From Candidatus Zixiibacteriota bacterium (lineage in GTDB: Bacteria; Zixibacteria; MSB-5A5; SM1-73), in the NCBI GenBank assembly GCA_022866585.1, contig JALHUP010000081.1, positions 1 to 7,953 on the forward strand: DNA of 7,953 nt, read 5' to 3'. Under the pieces are notes generated by a model. That model did no database searches and was not told the origin of the DNA. It worked only from the letters and a program-made list of their open reading frames with translations. Each line of letters opens with the position of its first letter. Within the stretch, counting starts at the first letter, position 1. The position numbers were made by a program, and so were the translations under genes. Shown here one piece after another: positions 1 through 5,979 of the stretch.

Positions 1-2
1 AA

Positions 3-278
3 GAAGGAAGGCTGGAATCGACTCAAAGTGAGGGAGGACAGAACATCCCACAGGCTTTAGCAGATTTGGAGAATCTTTTGAAGGCTCAAAAGGAAAATGA
101 CTTAAAAAGATCAGAAGATTTCATAAAATGGGAAATAAAAGAAAATGTTCTGGCCAAGCTTTATGGACAAACCGCCAAATATGAAGAGGTATGGTTTAAG
201 TATCATCCTGAGATCAAAAGAGCAATCGAGATCCTCTCCAATCCGAGTGAATACAAAAATCTGCTTTCTATGAAATGA
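3..278 (+). CDS. C-terminal fragment of a probable S41 carboxy-terminal processing peptidase (5' end outside the window)
   Basis: The reading frame is open from the first bases (frame starting at base 3) to TGA at 276-278, so about 91 C-terminal residues are visible. A TTG at 66 could be taken as a start, but the frame continues upstream without a stop and no Shine-Dalgarno site precedes it, so truncation by the window edge is the better reading. The visible part is charged and helical, with a segment like SEDFIKWEIKENVLAKLYG followed by HPEIKRAIEIL and NPSEYKNLL. From memory, this pattern resembles the tail that follows the catalytic core in CtpA-type S41 peptidases of several Gram-negative lineages, which act on periplasmic proteins. 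The PDZ and Ser/Lys catalytic parts would lie upstream and cannot be seen. The family call is therefore an inference from a tail; another long helical protein remains possible. Confidence 0.5.
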   Translation, partial: EGRLESTQSEGGQNIPQALADLENLLKAQKENDLKRSEDFIKWEIKENVLAKLYGQTAKYEEVWFKYHPEIKRAIEILSNPSEYKNLLSMK

Positions 279-319
279 TTTTGGAGTGCAAAGCCTTAGC
301 TCTTCTCCGCTTCAATTTA

Positions 320-395
320 GACCTCACCCTATCCCTCCCCTCGAAGGGGAGGGAAATATATCCCTCTCCTTTCAGGAAAGGGTCAGGGTGAGGTC
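320..395. repeat. Composite palindromic repeat (two inverted copies, element A)
   Basis: Outer arms GACCTCACCCT (320-330) and AGGGTGAGGTC (385-395) are perfect reverse complements. Inside are two further hairpins: a 10-bp stem at 332-341/345-354 with a 3-base loop, and CCTTTC/GAAAGG at 368-373/376-381. Each half is one copy of the unit found again at 1581, 5894 and 7612, with the first half inverted relative to the second. The whole can fold as a three-way junction or cruciform. It fills most of the gap between the peptidase tail and the TSUP gene. There is no T-run after it, so a role as intrinsic terminator is not supported. Confidence 0.85.
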
Positions 396-420
396 ATTAG
401 ACTCATAGACAAATATTTTA

Positions 421-1203
421 ATGCATTATCTTTTCATGGTCATAGGGGGATTGATTGCAGGACTTTTTGGTTCGCTTCTGGGATTGGGTGGTGGAGTTTT
501 AATCATTCCCTTATTAACTTTGGTCTTTGGGGTTCCTATGAAGGAAGCCATAGGAACGTCCCTGATTTGTGTGATCGCTACCTCCTCTGGAGCCGCAAGC
601 TTATATGTTAGAAAGCACTTTGCCGACATCAGATTGGCAATGACCTTGGAGTTGGCAACCACAATTGGAGCAATTGTAGGTGGACTGGCCGCCGGGATCA
701 TAAAGCCCGAGGTTTTAACCATTCTTTTTTCTGTTCTTTTATTTTATATTGCTTTGTCCATGATTCGCAAAAGACCTGAAAAGAATCAAGAAGCAGGCTC
801 GTCAGCTCCAGGAGATTATCAAATCACTAATTTCCCTTTTGGGATGGGGGCATCTTTTTTTGCCGGGAATATATCCGGACTTTTGGGAGTGGGAGGGGGA
901 GTGATCAAGGTGCCGGTTATGTATCTTATGATGGGTGTTCCCTTGAGGATAGCCGTGGCTACCAGCAATTTCATGATCGGAGTGACTGCCACCGCTGGAG
1001 CTTTCGTCTATTATGCACGCGGGGAGGTCGATCTTTTAGTCTCCGGGGCGACCATGATCGGAGTCTTCTTGGGAGCTTTAGTAGGATCGAGGATCCTTCA
1101 CCTCATAAAAATGGAACATCTGAAAAAAGCTTTCATAATAGTGCTTTTATATTTGTCGGTGGAAATGTTATTTAAAGGGCTTCACCTTCATTTTCTATTT
1201 TAA
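421..1203 (+). CDS. TSUP (TauE/SafE, DUF81) family membrane permease
   Basis: This 260-residue, very hydrophobic protein shows the two-fold internal repeat typical of the TSUP/TauE-SafE family. The first half has GLFGSLLGLGGGVLIIPLL (residues 14-32) followed by the GVPMKEAIGTSL segment (37-48). The second half repeats it as GNISGLLGVGGGVIKVPV (149-166) followed by GVPLRIAVATSNFMIG (172-187). About eight membrane segments can be drawn, with a charged linker near residues 116-135. Known members export or import sulfite, sulfoacetate, taurine-related or other small organic anions across the inner membrane; the substrate cannot be read from this sequence. Length is normal for the family. The ATG at 421 is the first plausible start, but no Shine-Dalgarno sequence precedes it. 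The DUF1634 gene follows after five bases, so the two are almost certainly co-transcribed. Confidence 0.92.
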   Translation: MHYLFMVIGGLIAGLFGSLLGLGGGVLIIPLLTLVFGVPMKEAIGTSLICVIATSSGAASLYVRKHFADIRLAMTLELATTIGAIVGGLAAGIIKPEVLTILFSVLLFYIALSMIRKRPEKNQEAGSSAPGDYQITNFPFGMGASFFAGNISGLLGVGGGVIKVPVMYLMMGVPLRIAVATSNFMIGVTATAGAFVYYARGEVDLLVSGATMIGVFLGALVGSRILHLIKMEHLKKAFIIVLLYLSVEMLFKGLHLHFLF

Positions 1204-1208
1204 AGTCT

Positions 1209-1565
1209 ATGAATGAAAAAAAAGAGAAGATAGACATTTATGTGTCCAACATTCTTTTGATCGGCTCCTATTCTGCTGCCGTTTTGTCACTGATCGGTTT
1301 GCTTATGCTTTTGTTTTTTACTCGAACTACTTCGGTGCAGTTGGAATCAAAACCCCTATCCTTTTCTGTGTTTTTTTCTTGTTTGAGAGAAAAAAATCCA
1401 TTAGCGTTTTTGAACCTGGGAATCTTTGTGATGATGCTTACACCCTTATTTAGAGTAATGACGGCTGCCCTTTCTTTCTTTTTGGAAAAGGATTATAAAT
1501 TTGTCTTGATAGCGTCGGGTGTTTTAATCATCCTTTTGGTTAGCATCATTCCCATTTTTATTTGA
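1209..1565 (+). CDS. DUF1634-like small membrane protein, partner of the TSUP permease
   Basis: This 118-residue protein has a short charged N-terminus (NEKKEKID) and three predicted membrane segments at about residues 13-36, 65-90 and 97-117. The segment LGIFVMMLTPLFRVMTAAL (70-88), then a short charged turn (EKDYK) and a final hydrophobic helix, matches my recollection of DUF1634, a family of unknown function often encoded directly beside TSUP permeases. Here it starts five bases after the permease stop with only a weak purine-rich site (TAAAG), so translational coupling is likely. The context suggests an accessory subunit or modulator of the transporter, but that is inference. The family assignment rests on topology, length and neighbourhood more than on strong motifs. 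Confidence 0.75.
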   Translation: MNEKKEKIDIYVSNILLIGSYSAAVLSLIGLLMLLFFTRTTSVQLESKPLSFSVFFSCLREKNPLAFLNLGIFVMMLTPLFRVMTAALSFFLEKDYKFVLIASGVLIILLVSIIPIFI

Positions 1566-1580
1566 TTTTTCCCTTACTTT

Positions 1581-1614
1581 CCTCTCCCTTTGTGGGAGAG
1601 GGTTAGGGTGAGGG
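1581..1614. repeat. Dispersed palindromic repeat (element B)
   Basis: Stem CCTCTCCC (1581-1588) pairs with GGGAGAGG (1594-1601) around a 5-base loop and is followed by the conserved tail TTAGGGTGAGG shared with elements A, D and E. It lies between the DUF1634 and HAD genes. No T-run follows, so it is annotated as a REP-like repeat rather than a terminator. Confidence 0.85.
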
Positions 1615-1650
1615 GCAGGTTCATATCAGAAACAATTCGTTTGTCTTGGT

Positions 1651-2367
1651 ATGAAACCAAAAAGTGAGAATAAATTAGTTCTGGTTGATTTTGATGGGAC
1701 CATCACCAAAAACGATGTGGGCGCTCTTTTATTTGATAGCTTTTCAAAGGAAAAAAATAAAAGAATCGTTTCGGAATGGCTTAAAGGAAAGATCAACTCC
1801 AAAGAGTGCCTCCAGAAAGAATGCGAACTGATCGAGATCACTAAAACCCAGTTGAAAAACTTCGCCTTGTCCCAGAAAATCGATGAACATTTTTCTCATT
1901 TTGTCGATCTCTGTAAAAGGGAGAAGATGAATTTGGTTATATTGAGCGATGGATTGGATTATTATATCAAAATTATTTTACAGAAATACCATTTAGAAGA
2001 TATTCCCTTTTATTCCAATACCCTCAGGTTCGCAGGCAAAAAACTGGTTCCGGAGTTTCCATATTTTGAGCGAGGATGTGGAAATTGTGGGAATTGCAAA
2101 AAATATCATTTGAAAAATTTAAGAAGACCAGAGCAAAAGGTCGTATATATAGGCGATGGGTTTTCGGACAAATGTGCCATTGGTGAGGCGGACTTTATCT
2201 TTGCCAAAAATGATCTGAAGTCATTTTGCGAAAAAGAGAAGATAGGTTATTTCAAATTTAAGGATTTCAGGGACGTGATTTTAGTTTTTTCCCGCGAAAT
2301 GGAAACCTTTGGACTGATTAAGAGCAAAATTCAAAAAGCAAAATGCAAAATTGCAATTCAAAATTAA
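1651..2367 (+). CDS. HAD-superfamily phosphatase, MtnX-like (HAD-IB type)
   Basis: This 238-residue protein carries the HAD phosphatase motifs in order: motif I DFDGT (residues 13-17; nucleophile Asp13 and acid/base Asp15), motif II SDG (99-101), a candidate motif III lysine near 155-163, and motif IV GDGFSD (168-173; Asp169 and Asp173 for Mg2+). The C1-type helical cap between motifs I and II and the overall length fit the MtnX/phosphoserine phosphatase-like group. A cysteine cluster CGNCGNCK (143-150) resembles one I recall in MtnX homologues. MtnX dephosphorylates 2-hydroxy-3-keto-5-methylthiopentenyl-1-phosphate in methionine salvage, but no other salvage gene is present here, so the substrate is unproven. 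The ATG at 1651 lacks a Shine-Dalgarno site. The last dozen or so residues (IQKAKCKIAIQN) are encoded inside an AT-rich repeat and are probably not part of the ancestral protein. Confidence 0.82.
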   Translation: MKPKSENKLVLVDFDGTITKNDVGALLFDSFSKEKNKRIVSEWLKGKINSKECLQKECELIEITKTQLKNFALSQKIDEHFSHFVDLCKREKMNLVILSDGLDYYIKIILQKYHLEDIPFYSNTLRFAGKKLVPEFPYFERGCGNCGNCKKYHLKNLRRPEQKVVYIGDGFSDKCAIGEADFIFAKNDLKSFCEKEKIGYFKFKDFRDVILVFSREMETFGLIKSKIQKAKCKIAIQN

Positions 2368-2467
2368 AAATTCTGCCATTAGATGACCATTCTGATTACT
2401 CTGTTATGCCATACAATACAAATTTGAATTTTGCATTAAATTTTTTTAATTTTTCATTTTGCATTTT
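2326..2467. repeat. AT-rich inverted repeat overlapping the 3' end of the HAD gene
   Basis: AAAATGCAAAAT (2340-2351) is matched exactly by its reverse complement ATTTTGCATTTT (2456-2467). Further in, AAAATTAAAAA (2360-2370) matches TTTTTAATTTT (2443-2453), and GCAATTCAAA-like words recur as TTTGAATTTTGCA (2423-2435). About 50 bases of ordinary sequence lie between the arms. The left arm contains the last codons and the stop of the HAD gene. The low-complexity, word-repeating character resembles dispersed AT-rich intergenic repeats, but other genomic copies cannot be seen from this window. Confidence 0.7.
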
Positions 2468-2519
2468 AATTTACATGGTTGTAACCGATCAACTCGGTAA
2501 TGAATAAAAGGTAAGAATT

Positions 2520-5042
2520 ATGAAGACGGTAATTATGGCTGGTGGATTTGGCACCCGCCTAAGGCCACTCTCCTGCAGTCTTCCCAAGCCCATGGTACAC
2601 ATGGCAAACAAGCCCATGATGGAACACATCATCGATCTTTTGAGGGGATATGGCTTGGTCGACATCGTGGCTTTGGTTTATTTCCAACCCGAGGAGATTA
2701 AAAGCTATTTTGGGGATGGTTCGAAATTCGGGGTGAGAATTGAATATGTCCAGGCACATGAGGATTACGGAACTGCAGGAAGCGTGAAAAATGCAGAGCA
2801 TCTATTGAAGGAAAGATTTTTAATCATCTCTGGAGACGTTCTGACTGACTTGGATTTGAAAAGCGGCTTAGATTTTCATATCAAAAATAAAGCCTCCGCC
2901 ACCATGGTTCTCACCCGTATGGAGAATCCTTTATCCTACGGGGTGGTGATAACCAAAGAGGATGGAAGAATCTCCAGGTTCTTGGAAAAGCCCACCTGGG
3001 GGGAGGTTTTCAGCGATACGGTCAATACCGGAATCTACATTTTGGAGCCTGAGGTTCTGAAAGACATTCCTTATCACGAGGAATTCGATTTCAGCAAAAA
3101 CCTTTTCCCCCACATGTTAGAAAAAAATCAAAAATTATACGGATTTATTTCTCCCAATTACTGGAGGGACATTGGTAATCTGGAGGAATATTATCAAGCC
3201 CATCAGGATATTTTGGAGGGAAAGGTCAAGATAGAGATAGAGGGGAACCTGCTGCACCGAGAAAGTGCCAACATCTGGGTGGGAAAGAACGTGAAGGTGG
3301 GAGAGAAGGTAGAGTTCAAAGGAACCGTGATCATAGGAAATGATACCTGTATTGGTTCAGGCTCGTTTATATATAATTCCATAATTGGGAAGAACGTCCA
3401 AATCGGGGAGGAGGTCAATTTAGATCGCTCCGTCATTTGGAGAGACTCTGCCATCGGAAAAAGAAGCATATTGACCGAAGCCATTGTAGCCAACCACGCC
3501 AAAATCGAAGATGAAGTGGTTTTGTTTGAGAATTCCATCATCTCAGAAAACTGTCATATCGGGAAAGGGGCAAAAATTAAAGCCAATGTGAAAGTTTGGC
3601 CCGGCAAAGAGGTGGAGGAAGGCTCCATCCTTTCTTCCAGTTTGGTCTGGGGGGAAAGATGGAACCGGGAGCTTTTCACCGACGCCAAGGTGGTGGGAAT
3701 CGGTAATCTGGAGCTGACCCCGGAGTTTGCCGTCAAATTGGGAGCGGCTTTTGGTGCGGTGGTGGGCAAGGGAGGTGTGGTGGTCACCAGCCGGGACGCG
3801 GGTAACGCCTCCCGTATGATCCATCGAGCTTTAATTTGCGGTCTTTTGTCAGTAGGGGTGAACGTGCACGACTTAAGGACCCTCCCCATTCCTGTGGTCA
3901 GGTACGAGCTGAAATTTGGCAGGGAACAGGGTGGGATACATGTAAGACGCTCACCTCTGGATGAAAGACAAATCGACATCGTCTTCTTTGATGGGGATGG
4001 ACAGGATCTTCCCACTTTTAAAACCAAATCTGTGGAAAGGCTTTTCTTCCGAGAAGATTTCAGAAGAGCCGCACCCGAGGAAACCGGGCAATTGGATTTC
4101 CCGCAAAGGGTGATAGAGTCTTACCGAGAAGATTTCCTGAAGGCAATTGATAAAGATGTGATAAAAAAAGCCAACTTCAAGATGGTATTGGACTATTCCA
4201 ATGGAGGCGCCTGCGAAATATTCCCTTCCATCATTGGATCTTTGGAATGTGACGTGATCTCCTTGAATGCCTATTTGGATCCCAAAAAGCTTTACCGCAC
4301 CGACGAAAAGTTTGAACAGTCCATCCAACAGCTTTCCTCCATCGTCAAGTCTTTAAATGCAGATGTGGGCTTTCTTTTTGATCCGGGGGCAGAGAAGCTT
4401 TCGGTGGTAGATGAGCGAGGCGAGTTCATCGGTTCTGATCTTCTGCTTTTGATTGTAACCTCTTTGTTTTTGAGGTGCACTCAAGCCAAAAAAATCGCAG
4501 TTCCGGTGGTAGCTTCCATGGGGGTGGAGGAGATTGCCCAAGAATATGGGGTTAAGGTGATCCGGGTCAGAAATGATCATTTAGCCATGATGAATGCCCT
4601 ATCCGATCTGGGGGTCGACTTTGTAGGGGGAACCAGAGGAGGATTTATTTTCCCCGGATTCCAATTGGGGGCGGATGCTATGTTTGATGTGGCAAAGATC
4701 TTGGAACTTTTAGCCAAAAACGGAAGAAGCCTGGGGAGCTTAAGAAAGGAATCAGACAAACTTTTCATGGTGAGACAGTCTGTTCCCTGTTCCTGGGGAA
4801 AAAAGGGACAGGTGATGAGAGAGCTTTTGAAATACACGGAAAACCTTAATCGACAGCTTATAGATGGAGTGAGGGTAATAGAAGACGACTCCTGGATTTT
4901 GGTCACGCCGGATCGAAGAAAAGCTACCTTTCACATACATGCAGAAGCCAAAAACCCAGCAAAAGCTGAGGCACTTCTAAAAGAATATGCCCAGAAAGTG
5001 GAAGAATGGCAGGTTGAAAAGGAGTTGGGAATACAGATTTAG
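2520..5042 (+). CDS. NDP-sugar pyrophosphorylase / left-handed beta-helix / phosphomannomutase-like fusion (mannose-1-phosphate guanylyltransferase type)
   Basis: This 840-residue protein has three parts. Residues 1-235 form a nucleotidyltransferase with the signature AGGFGTRLRP (7-16) and Lys23 in LPKP, SGDVLTD (104-110), EKP (156-158), VNTGIYI (168-174) and WRDIGN (215-220), as in enzymes that join mannose-1-phosphate to GTP. Residues ~245-375 are hexapeptide repeats of a left-handed beta-helix (e.g. IIGNDTCIGSGS, IIGKNVQIG). Residues ~387-830 follow the four-domain phosphomannomutase/phosphoglucomutase layout, beginning VVTSRDAGNASRMI (421-434). The mutase catalytic loops are all altered: the TASHNP phosphoserine loop is HVRRSP (474-479), DGDADR is DPGAEK (621-626), the GEMSGH-type loop is GGTRGGF (703-709), and the RPSGTEP phosphate loop is TPDRRKA (796-802). 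Fusions of this length are known to me from cyanobacteria and actinobacteria. The likely role is cytoplasmic GDP-mannose (or other NDP-sugar) supply, with the mutase-like part structural or regulatory. AAAGG at 2507-2511 supports the start, and a terminator follows the stop. Confidence 0.88.
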   Translation: MKTVIMAGGFGTRLRPLSCSLPKPMVHMANKPMMEHIIDLLRGYGLVDIVALVYFQPEEIKSYFGDGSKFGVRIEYVQAHEDYGTAGSVKNAEHLLKERFLIISGDVLTDLDLKSGLDFHIKNKASATMVLTRMENPLSYGVVITKEDGRISRFLEKPTWGEVFSDTVNTGIYILEPEVLKDIPYHEEFDFSKNLFPHMLEKNQKLYGFISPNYWRDIGNLEEYYQAHQDILEGKVKIEIEGNLLHRESANIWVGKNVKVGEKVEFKGTVIIGNDTCIGSGSFIYNSIIGKNVQIGEEVNLDRSVIWRDSAIGKRSILTEAIVANHAKIEDEVVLFENSIISENCHIGKGAKIKANVKVWPGKEVEEGSILSSSLVWGERWNRELFTDAKVVGIGNLELTPEFAVKLGAAFGAVVGKGGVVVTSRDAGNASRMIHRALICGLLSVGVNVHDLRTLPIPVVRYELKFGREQGGIHVRRSPLDERQIDIVFFDGDGQDLPTFKTKSVERLFFREDFRRAAPEETGQLDFPQRVIESYREDFLKAIDKDVIKKANFKMVLDYSNGGACEIFPSIIGSLECDVISLNAYLDPKKLYRTDEKFEQSIQQLSSIVKSLNADVGFLFDPGAEKLSVVDERGEFIGSDLLLLIVTSLFLRCTQAKKIAVPVVASMGVEEIAQEYGVKVIRVRNDHLAMMNALSDLGVDFVGGTRGGFIFPGFQLGADAMFDVAKILELLAKNGRSLGSLRKESDKLFMVRQSVPCSWGKKGQVMRELLKYTENLNRQLIDGVRVIEDDSWILVTPDRRKATFHIHAEAKNPAKAEALLKEYAQKVEEWQVEKELGIQI

Positions 5043-5072
5043 CGTTTTCAAATCTTTTTTATCTTTAATGCC

Positions 5073-5114
5073 GGCTGTTAATGTTCTCGACCAACAGCCA
5101 TTTTTTATTTTTGT
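5073..5114 (+). terminator. Rho-independent terminator after the nucleotidyltransferase fusion
   Basis: GGCTGTT (5073-5079) and AACAGCC (5093-5099) form a perfect 7-bp stem around a 13-base loop and are followed at once by ATTTTTTATTTTT. It starts about 30 bases past the stop at 5042 and is the only hairpin in the window with a proper T-tract. It ends transcription of the large fusion gene and isolates it from the next gene. Confidence 0.75.
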
Positions 5115-5158
5115 GATTCTGCCTAAACTCTCTATTTGAAACCATAAACTACTTTTTT

Positions 5159-5220
5159 ACCTCATCCCCTTGTCGTCCCCCTCTCCATTTCATGGAGAGG
5201 GGGAGATAGAGGGAGAGGTG
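5159..5220. repeat. Dispersed palindromic repeat, variant (element C)
   Basis: A perfect 13-bp stem, TCCCCCTCTCCAT (5176-5188) with ATGGAGAGGGGGA (5192-5204), has a 3-base loop and short outer arms ACCTC (5159-5163) and GAGGT (5215-5219). The core CCCTCTCC/GGAGAGGG is shared with elements B, D and E, but the tail differs (AGATAGAGGGAGAGGTG instead of the AGGGTGAGG type), so it is a diverged or related subfamily. It lies in the 327-base gap between the terminator and the promoter of the next gene. Confidence 0.8.
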
Positions 5221-5271
5221 AATTCAAGGCGTATGCCTCCTACTCGCAGTAAAGCAAGACAAAAAATCCTA

Positions 5272-5299
5272 TTGACAATTCCTGCCTGAACGATATTTT
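5272..5299 (+). promoter_or_regulatory. Candidate sigma70-type promoter for the small exported protein gene
   Basis: A perfect -35 hexamer TTGACA (5272-5277) is followed after 16 bases by TATTTT (5294-5299), which matches four of six -10 positions. It lies about 70 bases upstream of the ATG at 5370, beyond the terminator and repeat that separate this gene from the preceding one, so an independent promoter is expected here. This was judged by eye only. Confidence 0.45.
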
Positions 5300-5369
5300 C
5301 CTTTTGTTTGAAAATTTGAGTCTATTACGAAAGAAAGAAAAGTATTTGGCTTAACAGAAAGGAGAAAAA

Positions 5370-5822
5370 ATGTTTAAAAAAATCTTTATTCTGTTTTTTC
5401 TTTCCGCAGGATCCATAGGACTGGTATTTTTTTCAAGCTTCCAGTGTAGCAAAAGCCCCAGTCCCAGAGTGGTGGTTATGGATTTCATGGAGGCGGTTAA
5501 TAAAGATGATACCACCACCATCGACAAATACCTGGATTTGGACAAGTTTGCCCAAGAGAAGATGAAAGAGCTACCGCCTGAGCAATGGAAGGAGGTTTTC
5601 CCAAAAGTTAAAGAACAACTCAGAAATAATCTTTTGGGAAACGGTGCTACCCGTCTGAAATGGAAAGACAAGATGATTGTGGTGAACAAGGAGACCATTG
5701 AAGGGGACCAAGCTTTGGTGGAAGTCTCCTTCGTCGATCAAAAGACGGGAGTGACACAATACACCAGAACTTTACTCTACAAAAAGGACAATGCCTGGAA
5801 AATCTACTATTTTAAGGATTAG
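5370..5822 (+). CDS. Small exported protein, NTF2/DUF4878-like, possible lipoprotein
   Basis: This 150-residue protein begins with a clear signal sequence: Lys3-Lys4 and then a hydrophobic stretch to about residue 22. Cys26 in SSFQCSKS could be a lipidation site, but Gln at -1 is not the usual Gly/Ala/Ser, so lipoprotein status is uncertain. The mature part opens with PRVVVMDFMEAVNKDDTTTIDKY (residues 32-54), the helix-and-short-turn opening typical of DUF4878/NTF2-like proteins, and ends in beta-rich segments (ALVEVSFVD, YTRTLLYKK, AWKIYYF) that fit the cone-shaped fold. No catalytic residues are apparent, and the family commonly acts as an extracytoplasmic binding or accessory domain. AAAGGAG (5358-5364) five bases before ATG fixes the start. 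A candidate promoter lies upstream, and a palindromic repeat separates it from the propeller-transglutaminase gene. Confidence 0.7.
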   Translation: MFKKIFILFFLSAGSIGLVFFSSFQCSKSPSPRVVVMDFMEAVNKDDTTTIDKYLDLDKFAQEKMKELPPEQWKEVFPKVKEQLRNNLLGNGATRLKWKDKMIVVNKETIEGDQALVEVSFVDQKTGVTQYTRTLLYKKDNAWKIYYFKD

Positions 5823-5893
5823 ATACCTTTTCATCTTCTCAATTAATATAAATGCATTTGCATACATACGAATATTTGTGTTACGAAGCTGTT

Positions 5894-5929
5894 CCCTCTC
5901 CCCTGGTGGGAGAGGGTAAGGGTGAGGGG
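5894..5929. repeat. Dispersed palindromic repeat (element D)
   Basis: CCCTCTCCC (5894-5902) pairs with GGGAGAGGG (5908-5916) around a 5-base loop, followed by the family tail TAAGGGTGAGG. It sits about 50 bases upstream of the strong Shine-Dalgarno site of the next gene and so could lie in its 5' untranslated region. Reverse-strand frames across it give Pro/Ser-rich pseudo-peptides and are not genes. Confidence 0.87.
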
Positions 5930-5979
5930 GAATGAAGTCGAATGTAACAAATCCCAATTCTTAAAAGGAGGAACATACC

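Noticed and set aside
66..278. Complete small gene starting at TTG 66
   Set aside because: The frame continues open to the left window edge and no ribosome site precedes the TTG, so a truncated larger gene is more likely.
1581..1614. Intrinsic terminator after the DUF1634 gene
   Set aside because: The hairpin is followed by TTAGGGTGAGG rather than a T-tract and is the same repeat found in other gaps.
2484..2498. ACCGA/TCGGT hairpin just upstream of the nucleotidyltransferase start
   Set aside because: The stem is only 5 bp with a 5-base loop and no conserved riboswitch features; it is too weak to annotate.
3554..4027. 157-codon open frame on the minus strand
   Set aside because: It lies wholly inside the nucleotidyltransferase-mutase fusion, whose own frame shows strong family motifs. 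The antisense translation is Ser/Pro/Thr-rich with no recognisable domain.
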